In this document: one piece after another, positions 11,329-21,210 of the stretch
How positions within the stretch are numbered: the first letter of the stretch is position 1
Layout: the number at the start of each line of letters is the position of its first letter
The notes under the pieces: generated by a model
The model's database searches: none
What the model was told of the DNA's origin: nothing
Seen by the model: the letters and a program-made list of their open reading frames with translations, nothing else
Origin: Odontocerum albicorne
Lineage: Eukaryota; Arthropoda; Insecta; Trichoptera; Odontoceridae
Direction: 5' to 3'
Assembly (NCBI GenBank): GCA_949825065.1
Contig: OX463842.1
Span: forward strand, 31,213,723-31,277,722
Length of the DNA stretch: 64,000 bases
Position numbers and translations under genes: made by a program

Positions 11329-11575
11329 GGACCTTCGTGTTCTAGTTGATAAGTCACTCATTTTCCACTGTGGAGTTTCAGGTTCGATTCTCGATGGTAC
11401 CCAAAAAAAGTATTTTAGCATTAATATTTTCAACACGTACGATAGCGATCTGTGAGTTTCGTGCCTACTCCAGTAGTTTTTAACCCGAAGGATCGATTAT
11501 TGTGGCTGAATATATTATCTCCCGGTACTGTTCGACTTTTAACGTTGACGAGTTTCATACGAATAAAATGTTACC
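11329..11575 (+). repeat. SINE family B, second tandem copy
   Basis: The head has a clean B box (AGGTTCGATTCTCGATGG at about 11380). The downstream part matches the second half of the copy at 62178-62518, with CACGTACGATAGCGATCT, GTGCCTACTCCAGTAG and AACCCGAAGGATCGA in order. The first half of the B body is reduced. Confidence 0.65.
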
Positions 11576-11805
11576 CAATCATGTGGTCTATCACTTATGC
11601 TCTGACACAGGCGCATACTACCTCATTAACCAGATTATATCACCAAACTACACAAAAATGGATAAATAAATTAAATATTTTGTTTTATTTTTTTAACCTT
11701 TGTTATGGTCAGATGACCTGTCATATCTAGTTAGTATTTCCAGGTGCACCGTTTTGTTTCTACAACGAAAAGGCTTACAGTGAATTTTGTTGATAATTAG
11801 ACTTA

Positions 11806-12915
11806 TGGTCTGTTTTTTGCACATATATCATTGCCATAGTAAGTATGTTTAAATATTATGACCTCGCATGAAACGCTGTAGCAAATAAATCCACACGTGG
11901 GTGTGGGTAGGGAAATCAAATCTAGGCATTCGCTGGACTAGGCATTTTGTGATCTTACCGGCAGTTCGTAGTTCGAACGAGCGATCGAACACGATACTTT
12001 TTTTGGCAAATAAATCGCGTACAATCTTGCTGTTGTGCGCCGGTGCATTTTCGTGCAACAATGACCGGTAGGGTCGAACTCGAAGAATCCTGGCCCATAA
12101 ACTATTCAAAACACCCAAGTACACATGAGCATTCGCCATTTGACCTTCTGGCGTTAATTACTTATGAATAATTCCTTTAGAATCAAAGAAAACGGTGAGC
12201 AGAATCTTGATTCGTCTCTTCTGCATGCGCACTTTTTTCAGTTTTTTAAATTGTGGACCCTTCCATTCCGAGTTCTGGCGCTTTCTAAGTGGCTCATACT
12301 GAAAGTACCATGTTTCATCACCTGTTACAATGCTTGACATGAAGTCTAGATTCATATCAGCCGCTCTTTTCATGTATCTGCTCCACCCGGTCAACTTTTT
12401 GATCGTCAGCCAGTGTGTGATCTCTGCTTTACCCAAATTTTCCGTTAAAATGAGATGGACAGTGGATTTAGAAATTCCAGTGAGCTCCTCAATGAGCTTA
12501 GTAGACGCAGCTATCATTTCAAAGAATTGCAGCCACTTTTTGAACATTTTTGTTAAATTCGAACTGTTCATGATGGTCCAGACCATTACGAAATCTTGCA
12601 TACCACTTAAAAACGTCTTACGACTCATTGCTTCACTACCATAAACAGTTTGAATAATTTCAAAAGTTTCTGTGGTACTTTTACCCAATTTAAAATAACA
12701 TTTAATGTTGTCACGTAGCTCCATTGTTCCTTTTCCGACCGAGACTCGGAAAGTACTGTCAATTGTTACGTTATTACGAATGCACCAGCAATGCCAGCGC
12801 TTTGAAACTTTTACGGAAGATAGTCGAAATGTGTCGCTAGTTAACTCAGTTATTCGTCCACAGGTGGCGCTGGTGTAAAATAAAATCAGTCACCTTTTCC
12901 ATTGGACAGACCGTG
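11806..12915 (-). mobile_element. mariner-family element with broken transposase
   Basis: The right end, read inward on the minus strand, begins CACGGTCTGTCCAATGG next to TA (12916-12917). A matching GGTCTGT beside a TA at 11804-11805 is the probable other end. The transposase starts at 12724 (M-E-L-R-D-N-I-K-C-Y-F). It contains the helix-turn-helix (E-L-T-G-I-S-K-S-T-V-H) and the first catalytic aspartate in V-T-G-D-E-T-W-Y-F. It stops at 12158, and a second frame (12139-11849) continues with L-L-H-E-N-A-P-A-H. There the usual catalytic HDNAPAH aspartate has become glutamate. The third aspartate is not visible. The element is inactive. Confidence 0.85.
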
Positions 12916-12917
12916 TA

Positions 12918-13749
12918 TAGATGCATACATCAAATTTTCGTGCTATCAATTGCATTATTATTTTATTTTTTATTCATATATTATACAAAATTTTTGTAAA
13001 ACAACATTAATATCATTGTGTAGCATGTTATACACTTAATCCAGAGCAGAGGCGGTCAAACTTAGAATATACAAGATCTAGGTTTAACTTCTTCACTTCT
13101 TCGTGAGCTCCTGTTCCTTGTCGTGGTTTGAAATTCATTACAGGCTAGGGGAAATTATTGCTGATAATTAAAAGTACTTTTCTTGAAAATTGTTTATGTT
13201 TTACAAACAACATAACATAACAAATTGCCATGAAATTTAGTACATATTCAACTATTCTTGTTTTTAATGAAATGTGTTATTGATATTAAAAAATATATTT
13301 TGTTTTTATTTTTAACAAATGACAACGACAAATTATAAATAAATTGAACAGTTATTCAATTAGTAATATTATTTTTAAAATTCATATTGCTAACACTAGA
13401 AGTTGATGCGTGATACCGCCTTTTTTACAAAGTTGTAAAAAAGTAAAGTTCTTCCCATTCATTACCATTCATTTTTTATTTTTTAAGTGCACTCTTTTTC
13501 AATTTTCAGTAAATAACGTATTCATACAAAAAATATTATATGGTAAGCTAAAAACATGACAAATTTAAAATACACGTTATGACACGTCACTAATTTCAGT
13601 GTTAACAAACCACACTGAAACAAAGGAATGAATCTAAGATAGCGAGACGATAACAGGCAAAAATGTCAAAATGTCTCCAATTTGTTTATAATGCTCATCA
13701 TAAAATGAGAAGTAAGATGCTACTGTTTGTATATATAGCATGCTAGATG
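12918..13749. other. Unassigned A+T-rich DNA
   Basis: No features seen between the mariner and the SINE C copy. Confidence 0.4.
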
Positions 13750-13756
13750 TTACTGA

Positions 13757-14143
13757 CGAGGTGCATGGCCGCCCGGTAACGCACTGTACTTCCGTACGGA
13801 ATGTTGTCGGTTCGAACCCCGCGCTGTGCTACTGCCCTTGAATGAAAGGCATTTTTTCCGCCTAGTATTATGACTAGACGTAAAATATGATAGTCCCTAT
13901 GACTTTGATAATATATATTATTTCAAAAAATAAAAGGGAAAAATGCTGGGGTGCGCCAATCGTCTCCGGCGTGCCATCAGCTCCAGTACACCGGTGTGGC
14001 TGGTGAGTTTGATGGTGTGCAATGGCTCTCACTTAAAAGAGAAGAAAGGAAGGACGAAAGAAAAACTCCACGCCACAACTTCGCTTTACAACTGAATTGA
14101 CGTTGAAATGGCGAAGGGATCCTCGACTACGAGGCAACGACGA
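13757..14143 (+). repeat. SINE family C, complete, with 7-bp target duplication
   Basis: This 387-bp element is flanked by TTACTGA (13750-13756 and 14144-14150). The head CGAGGTGCATGGCCGCCCGG and B box CGGTTCGAACCCC are tRNA-like. The 3' end is AACGACGA, again an ACG tail. It is homologous end to end with 10020-10409; together they define both termini of the family. Confidence 0.83.
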
Positions 14144-14480
14144 TTACTGATTCGTTATATTGAAGTAGGAAATGTATTGTTACAATTATATGAACATGCT
14201 ATGCTACTGTAGCCTACGATTTCGCACAGATCTACACAAAATACACAAAATATCCATACACTTGATGAATTTCACACGGTCACGCGATCTACCACCCGAA
14301 TATCTGTGATCGACAAGTCGATCGCGATCGATAGATTGTCTACTCTGATCTAAAGTGTAGGCAGGCTGTTAAGTGCATGGCAAGGAGACCTCCGAAAGCC
14401 TCCTTATGCTCGATATTTTTGAGAAATGTTGCATAAAATCTTAAAACGATATTGGTCAATTAATTGAGTTAGATACTAAA
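14144..14480. other. Unassigned DNA
   Basis: It contains a CpG-containing stretch with repeated TCGATCG-like words near 14310-14335, but no recognisable element. Confidence 0.35.
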
Positions 14481-14682
14481 AAGATTTTAAAATGATAAGG
14501 AGATACCTCACTTATACTCCAATACCAAAGAGTTGTCATAGAATTTTTTTTTGCGTGTGCTTAGTATGTGGCCTAAAGAACATTGTTTGTGTCCTTACAC
14601 TTGCGTGTTTGTATTCAGCTATGAAAAATACGATTTGGCAACTTGTATATTTTTTTATTATGCTTGTTATTATTATCTACAG

Positions 14683-14876
14683 GCGAACTCCAACTTACCA
14701 ACGTAATGTATTTTTTGGAAATATATTTTATCAAGGAACATTCTCTTCTTCCTCGTTACGTTCTTGTCAAAACAGTATTGTCTGGTCTTTCGAACTGTTT
14801 TGTCGAGTTGCTGATACTACAGCGAAATTCACCTGGCGTCATGTGTTATAGTTCTCAGCACCTCTCGCAATCCTAA
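14683..14876 (+). CDS. Possible last exon, unidentified
   Basis: A TTATTATCTACAG acceptor-like sequence ends at 14682. It is followed by an open frame that runs to a stop at 14874-14876 and encodes a Leu/Val/Ser-rich peptide (including K-T-V-L-S-G-L-S-N-C-F-V-E-L-L). A competing 119-codon frame (14492-14851) overlaps it in another phase. I recognise no family; it may be chance. Confidence 0.15.
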
Positions 14877-14989
14877 ACCAAACTACTATATGTTAATACT
14901 TCTATCGAATATTTCTTAACAGTCTAAAAATATAAATGTTTTTTTAAATATATTTATTCAAATATTCTAACATATGAAATAAATATGTA

Positions 14990-15060
14990 TATAAGTTGAG
15001 TGTAAGGATAGAAAGGTGGTGGCTGTGATCATTAGATTGTGTACTTCTGTTATATGCAAA
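14990..15060 (-). repeat. Interspersed repeat D, short fragment
   Basis: The sequence TAAGGATAGAAAGGTGGTGG and the following GTGTACTTCT match the outer part of the repeat at 47480-47545. The B-box half is absent. Confidence 0.4.
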
Positions 15061-15377
15061 GAAAATACGAGTAGAATACGTTTTAGAATGAACATCGTTC
15101 GTTGTTAGGAACGCGACGCGTCACTACGATTGAATTTAAAAAATAATAGTGTGTTCGAAAACTAACGAGTACACATTTTACAACTATGATAGATATTTCT
15201 TTTTAAAATACTGATTGTTTATTTATATATCGATAGTTATGAAACAGAGGTACGTCTGTATTTCGCACCATGAAATAGGTAAGCATCTTTTATGTTCTTA
15301 TTTTACTGCGGGACACCCACAAAATTGGTCATAGTATATTTAGATTATTATTTATACGAGTATAAGTATTATTTTAG

Positions 15378-15712
15378 ACTGCACAGTAATCTTTGTGCCT
15401 GTTGACATATTCTTATTATCAGACTATGTGGATACTAGATTTAGACTGCGCAGGAATCTTGGTGCCTGTTGACATATTCTTATGATCAGACTATGTGCAG
15501 ACTAGATTTAGACTGCACAGTAATCTTTGTGCCTGTTGACATATTCTTATTATCAGATTATGTGGATACTAGATTTAGACTGCACAGTAATCTTTGTGCC
15601 TGTTGACATATTCTTATGATCAGACTATGTGGAGACTAGATTTAGACTGCACAGTAATCTTTGTGCCTGTTGACATATTCTTATTATCAGGCTATGTAGA
15701 GACTAGATTTAG
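15378..15712. repeat. Minisatellite, five copies of a 67-bp unit
   Basis: Copies start at 15378, 15445, 15512, 15579 and 15646, exactly 67 bp apart, each beginning ACTGC(A/G)CAG. Copies 1, 3 and 5 read TTATTATC where copies 2 and 4 read TTATGATC. Copies 1 and 3 share GGATAC, whereas 2 and 4 have GCAGAC or GGAGAC. This suggests growth by duplication of a 134-bp dimer. Confidence 0.95.
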
Positions 15713-16065
15713 TAAAAAAAGGAAAAAAGTGATGAATAAATGTTTCAAGCGTGGGATACGAAGTTTAAAGATTATAATTATAGGATTTGGGAAATAAATG
15801 AATATTTTCATGAAAATAGTCTGAACCATGGTCTGATAACTCTTTATAAATAATTCCAAATATAGCTTGAGTCAACTATAGATTTAAAAATTTATTCGCA
15901 TCGGTATGACATTCGTTATAGTTGCATCTTATACTATACAAAGCCTTACTCGTTAACATCGATCCCACATAACATTCGAATGTAAAACTGCCTTATAATC
16001 CAATATACTCGTATGTATTATAAATTCCTCTCTTATAATATCATTCATACGTTAATTAAATTCGT
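15713..16065. other. Unassigned DNA
   Basis: One TACTCGTA site (16006); nothing else identified. Confidence 0.4.
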
Positions 16066-16068
16066 TTA

Positions 16069-16748
16069 AGGCACGTTCTCACGGTTCAACTTTAGTTGAC
16101 CGATTAAAGTTGATCAACAAAAGTTGAATGAAATCTGTAGTGAAGGCGCGTTCACGGTTCAAGTTTAATTGACCGATAATAGTTGATCAACACAAGTTGA
16201 ATACAGGCCCGTTCTCACGGTTCAAGTTTAGTTGACCGATTAAAGTTGATCAACAAAAGTTGAATATGACTTGAATCAGTTTTTGTTCACACGTTTCAAT
16301 AGAAACTGATTATATAAACAGTTTCAACTTAATTCAGTTAAAAATGGCGTCGAAAGCATTTTTTCTTGCATCTTTATTTTTATATTTATCGAGTTGAAAG
16401 CGAACTTGACAACCAACTTGAATTCACATGTTCACATGTTTCAAGACAGGTTTCAACTTGAAATCAAATGGTGGATGACTCATAACTTGAACGATAAAGT
16501 TTGACTGGGTCAATCTTTTCTTGATCAACTAAAAAGTTGATCAACTCTATTGAAACAAAGGTTCTCACTACAAATTTCATTCAACTTTTCTTGATCAACT
16601 TTAATCGGTCAACTAAACTTGAACCGCAATAATGGGCCTTGAATCAGTTTCTATTGAAACGTGTGACCAAAAACTGATTCAAGTCGTATTCAACTTTTGT
16701 TGATCAACTTGAATCGGTCAACTAAACTTGAACCGTGAGAACGGGCCT
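16069..16748. mobile_element. Foldback MITE with iterated termini, TTA target duplication
   Basis: This 680-bp element is bounded by AGGC...GCCT and flanked by TTA (16066-16068 and 16749-16751). The terminal unit GTTCTCACGGTTCAA, then TTGACCGATTAAAGTTGATC, is about 60 bp long. It occurs three times at the left (about 16069, 16144, 16205) and at least twice inverted at the right (about 16560-16637 and 16680-16748). The interior is full of shorter GTTGATCAAC words. No transposase frame exists. A 3-bp TTA duplication is the signature of PIF/Harbinger insertion, so I infer a Harbinger-mobilised MITE that has absorbed extra copies of its ends. Confidence 0.75.
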
Positions 16749-16979
16749 TTAGCTCCCTTGTTGTACGTACGAGTATTTATATGTTTCAAACTCCCAAAAA
16801 AGATTTGAATTTCAATATTTATAGGATATTTAAAAATACTGAATTAAAATAATATTTTTATCAGTCTTATGAATGTTTTTATTACGATTTTAATTCTAAA
16901 ATATTGTCTTGGAATAATTCTCGTTGCGAAGTTAAAAAATATATACTCGTATAATAAGTCACTCACTATAGAACTTGTT

Positions 16980-17215
16980 ACCCAATCTTGAGAGGTCGTA
17001 GTTTATGTGCCTTGGACATGCATTTTGAACGGCAGATTGACGGTTGTCGAAGCTGATTCTTTTGACGGCTTCGAAAGGAAGGCGTCCTATGGGCTGCCCT
17101 TGACATGTATGGGGAAGCTGTGCATAGATACTCGTAGATTGGGCCTGCAGTGGAACATAATTATGGAGTGGGCGTAGGACAAGGCCTTGTGTAGACTCCC
17201 CCCCCCCCGCTCCCT
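16980..17215 (+). mobile_element. LINE C-terminal fragment
   Basis: The plus strand preserves, with stops and frameshifts, the LINE C-terminal signature C-L-G-H-A, then R-L-S-K-L-I-L-L, then G-R-R-P-M-G-C-P. These correspond to the GHV, RLPK and GRPRGRP blocks, followed by a region matching R-L-G-L-Q-W-N in an adjacent frame. TACTCGTA at 17129 interrupts the last part. A run of ten C ends the fragment near 17209. Confidence 0.6.
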
Positions 17216-17248
17216 TTAGAATAGAAATGGATGAAGACGTAGATTACT

Positions 17249-17416
17249 ATTATTATCTGTGTGAGAAAGGCTTGATATGATACTACATTTATTATGATCT
17301 GTGTGAGAAAGGCTTGATATGATACTACATTTATTATTATCTGTGTGAGAAAGGCTTGATATGATACTACATTTATTATTATCTGTGTGAGAAAGGTTCG
17401 ATATGATACTACATTT
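17249..17416. repeat. Minisatellite, four copies of a 42-bp unit
   Basis: CTGTGTGAGAAAGG starts at 17257, 17299, 17341 and 17383, exactly 42 bp apart, with only a few substitutions between copies. It begins just after the LINE fragment. Confidence 0.95.
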
Positions 17417-18518
17417 AAATGTTTATTTATCCATTTTTAATGGCCGTAGCCTTTATAAAACGTTGAAATTCAGTAATAAATATAAAAAAAACAAAATTCG
17501 GTGAAAACAATCAAACAAACTTTAAAACGTATCACAAAATACAAATATAAATCAACAACAAAACTAACAATAAATTAAACATTTGAATGTATGCTCTAAA
17601 CGAAAATATTTATGTACAAAATAAAAAATATGGCACAAGTAAATACATACAAAATAAAAATAACAATTGCGCTTCAACTAAAAACAGCTTTATATTCATG
17701 AATATTAAATTAAGATACGAATAATGGAAAATTTTTGGTCATAAACGTATATTGTTACCGATACTGATATAAATATTTTGCAAATACAATTGTGACAAGT
17801 TTCATCAGAATTAAGCATAAAAATAAATAAATGTTCTATTTTCTAACAAGATCGAAATACACATTGCAATCAAAATAGTGGTCTAAATTTTCTTATCACT
17901 CTGCTTCCGATCGATTTGTTCATGCAAATGTCATTTAATTTTAACTCAAATATTTTAAGAGCGCTACTAAAACCGAAATAGAAATGCAGCTCGCTGTTTT
18001 ATTTAGCTGCAATCGAGAATCGGGCAGGTTTGGAATTGAGTGTTTATCTTTTTGGATTGAATTTAAATATGGTTGTAAACTCGGTTTAAATACAAAAATG
18101 ATGCAATAATGAAAAATACTTCAGGTAAAATTGAAAAATTTAACAGTATGTGGTTATATTGTTATTGAAAAGTAAAATTATGAATGTATATGTATATACC
18201 GAATCCAATTAATTTATGTTATATAAATTTATATATTTTCTTCTCCCTGTACTTGAATAATATTGAAATATTACTATTAAATCAACGAAAACATGTTGAA
18301 TTTTTTATTATAAACGTTGTACATTTATCTTACGCAATTCTGAAAGAAATTTTGTGACAAGGGGACCAAATCATTGTCTTATTTTTAAAACTATCAAAGT
18401 AACATAGTAAGCAACATTTTAACTAATACACATAACAAAAATCCTCTCCTCAGATTCTTATTTCGCCCTTTAAATAAAATATTCTATTCTCAATCCAACT
18501 CCCTTTTATTTCTGCCAG
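17417..18518. other. Unassigned A+T-rich DNA
   Basis: It is A-rich on the plus strand with no long frames. The last 30 bases form a pyrimidine-rich tract leading into the candidate exon at 18519. Confidence 0.35.
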
Positions 18519-18586
18519 GAATACAGGGCGGCTCCAAAACACCACCATCCAGTTCGGCCCACAGCCCGGCCCACTACAGTCATTAA
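18519..18586 (+). CDS. Candidate last coding exon, Pro/Ser/His-rich
   Basis: A good acceptor (CCCTTTTATTTCTGCCAG, ending 18518) precedes a sharply G+C-richer 68-bp block. In the phase that leaves two bases of a split codon, it reads I-Q-G-G-S-K-T-P-P-S-S-S-A-H-S-P-A-H-Y-S-H and then TAA at 18584-18586. The composition and acceptor look like the conserved end of a host protein, perhaps a nuclear or RNA-binding one, but I cannot name it. ATTAAA downstream at about 18615 could serve for polyadenylation. It lies on the same strand as the kinase exon. Confidence 0.35.
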
Positions 18587-19200
18587 CACTTTCAGTTTGT
18601 TAACTTCAATATCAATTAAATTAAAATATCTTTACAAAGTGGTAAGGATAGGATACTCATTTCCGATGTGACTGTGACATAACATATGAGTGGTCTATTC
18701 GATGGGTCTGATAGTAATGTTACGAAAAAAATTTATATGAACGCAAGTTTATTATGTTTAGAAACTTCAATAAAAAAACATAAATTCTGGATAAGTCTTC
18801 ATTTCTTCCTTCGGGGATTCTAAGAACATATCTAAGACCTGTAATATATCAAACGACCGAGTCACATAGGCAGAGTTCAATGTAACGGTCTGATTTGCTT
18901 GCAGTTCAATTTTTAGTAAGAGTGAAGTACGACCGTGCGACTATCCGCATGTTACATCCAAGAGTAGTTTCGACTGCGGTTTCGTTTCTGCTACTTCAAC
19001 CCCGTTTAATCGCATATACTCGTATGTCTCCTCTATTATAATACATTGTGCAATCAAAAGTCGATGGTCGACCAGAGCGCTTAATGTAACAGTATCGTTG
19101 CATATCATTCATTATCTTCGTTCATGCGTTGCAAATGAGCGAATCGAAACGACCAAGAGTTCAACTAGCTTAGTAGACATTAGATATACTCGTACTAAAG
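18587..19200. other. Unassigned DNA
   Basis: Two TACTCGTA sites (19017 and 19187) within 180 bp, in sequence that is otherwise unrecognised. Confidence 0.35.
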
Positions 19201-19202
19201 TA

Positions 19203-19748
19203 AAGCGTCTTTCAAATTGAGCGGTTTTTTAATTCTATTTTTTTTATTTCTTGAATAAAACACAATTTGCTTTGATTTCAAAAAACTTTTAATTGGTCAT
19301 TGAAGTATAATGTATGTATGACATTTAAACACAAAAAAAACAATATCCGCCAAATGTCCACCTCTTGCAGCTCCACAGATGTCCATTATTTTGTCAACAT
19401 TTTCGATGACAGTTTGGTTGCGGTTCTGACTCACCAATAATGCGAATAACTTCGTCCTTGATTGGGGGTCATTCTTATAGACCTGGCTTTTCACGTAACC
19501 CCCAGAGAAAATAGTCCAACGGTGTCAGATCACATGATCTTGGTGGCCAATTAACATCACCGTTTCCGGAGATCACAATACATAAAATAATTCAACAATT
19601 TGGACGCTACGTTGTATTGTATACGACTCCATTTTTATAAATGTCATAAATAACACTTCTCAAATATCACAAGACCCAGGCAAGTTCGCAGCACCATCTG
19701 TGTTTTATCCAAGAATTAAAAAAAAAACGCTCAATTTGAAAGACCCTT
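19203..19748 (-). mobile_element. Short mariner-family derivative with intact ends
   Basis: The termini AAGCGTCTTTCAAATTGAGC and its near-complement (AAGGGTCTTTCAAATTGAGC read inward from the right) are flanked by TA (19201-19202, 19749-19750). On the minus strand 19565-19290 encode the transposase C-terminus. W-P-P-R-S-C-D-L-T-P-L-D-Y-F-L-W-G carries the last catalytic aspartate region. After a one-base frameshift it continues V-K-S-Q-V-Y and D-I-C-G-A-A-R-G-G-H-L-A-D-I-V-F. Everything upstream is deleted. At 546 bp it is a non-autonomous, internally deleted copy. Confidence 0.82.
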
Positions 19749-19750
19749 TA

Positions 19751-20979
19751 TTATCGACGGCGTTGTAGTTCGACCGAGTCGGTTTGACTCCATCGCTTGA
19801 TGTTATACAATTAACTATGCCCTCAGTATTATTTATGTATGAGAAAATAAAATAAAAATCTTCGAATATTGAAGACTAAATAAAAAAGTGAAGAAAAACT
19901 AAATTAGTAAATGTAGACACAAGATGTTTTACTATCGAAAAGAAACATTTAAAATTTCATATTGACATTTATTTGAGAAATACATTTTTGATTCTTAGTA
20001 TTTAGTATTAGCTTGTTAATTATACATATAAATGGATTTTATCCCATTATTTTCAGTATTCGAAGGACTCAAAAAAATAATGATTGATGTAATTATTATT
20101 TCATGATAAAGCACTGAAGCCATGTTTCAACGAAATGGAAAATTCCTTCCGAAATGTTAATTCAAAAAGACTGATTGGCTCTTATGCATATATTATGGTT
20201 AGTAAACATACATAATATTCATGTCTGTACTGACTGCTCCAGGATATATTATGTAGAGATTCTCGAGTAAGATTTTCAAAAAAAAACTGTCTGAGGGAAA
20301 ATCTTGAAGCAGATTGAGAGGTTCGAGCTTACGAAAGATTCAGGGCTAGCATCCTTTCTCGGCTCTCGTTTCTTCTATCAAGTCATCCGAAAATTTATTA
20401 AAATAGCAGTTTAAACAAAAAAAGTGATAGAACTGCCCGCCATTAAGTCGTTATAAATTGGAAGGAAAATTTTGCGGCGAAGCAGTTTTTTCTATCGAAA
20501 TACGAATTACGTTTGGTTTTTCTAAATCTTAACATATGGAATCAAAAAAGTTTTCACCTATTATTTTTTTATTAACATATGTGTTGTAAATGTCGTATGA
20601 TAATATGTCATTCGTATATGAGTAATTACAAAAATATCCTACTGGTTGGTAAAACTTGTATTTTGCAATTAATTTAAAAGAATAAAATCCACATTAAACT
20701 GTACTTAATAAACATGTTTCCTCAAGTATCTCAAACCACCTAGATTGTGGGTCCAGTTATTTATCGTATGGTATATAGTTATTTTTACTCATAATTTATT
20801 AGTTAAAGGAAAGTAAAGAAAATAGTACCTCCTGATAAATGTCTGAATTATTTACTGAATGATCTATGGGAGCAGTCTTAAGAGATAAAAGTGAGAGTGA
20901 GATAGCACGAAGTTACTTCTTCAAAATGCAGGAACCCCTCTGCAACAAGGATTTTAATTTCGACTAACGTATGCAAATT
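19751..20979. other. Unassigned A+T-rich DNA
   Basis: No element or gene recognised. A slightly G+C-richer patch at 20310-20390 has no open frame. Confidence 0.4.
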
Positions 20980-21210
20980 ATATTTTCCTACATATTCTCC
21001 GTACTTCTTGATGATGTTGAAGCAGGTCCACCACGAAGAAACTTGAACCCTTTGATATGTGGTGATATCGGAAGAATATTGAGACTCATGGGTTGACAAA
21101 GTCCGTAATGATGACATCTTGAAACAAATGAATAAAGATATTGAAGTATTATCAATCATCACCAGGAGAGTTAGAGTAATTTGGATATAACACAAAATGC
21201 GAAGGGAACA
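20980..21210 (+). mobile_element. LINE C-terminal fragment
   Basis: The plus strand reads K-K-L-E-P-F-D-M-W-W-Y-R-K, then S-W-V-D-K-V-R-N-D-D-I-L-K-Q-M-N-K-D, then I-T-R-R. This is the order of the LINE C-terminal region (LEAFEMWCYRR, ISWVDKVTNEEVL, RMNK). Frameshifts separate the blocks. A plus-strand copy, unlike most others here. Confidence 0.6.

Noticed and set aside
17203..17212. Run of ten C
   Set aside because: Simple homopolymer within a LINE relic; no further meaning seen.
15378..17416. CRISPR-like regular repeats
   Set aside because: Units are contiguous tandem repeats without unique spacers, in a eukaryotic genome.
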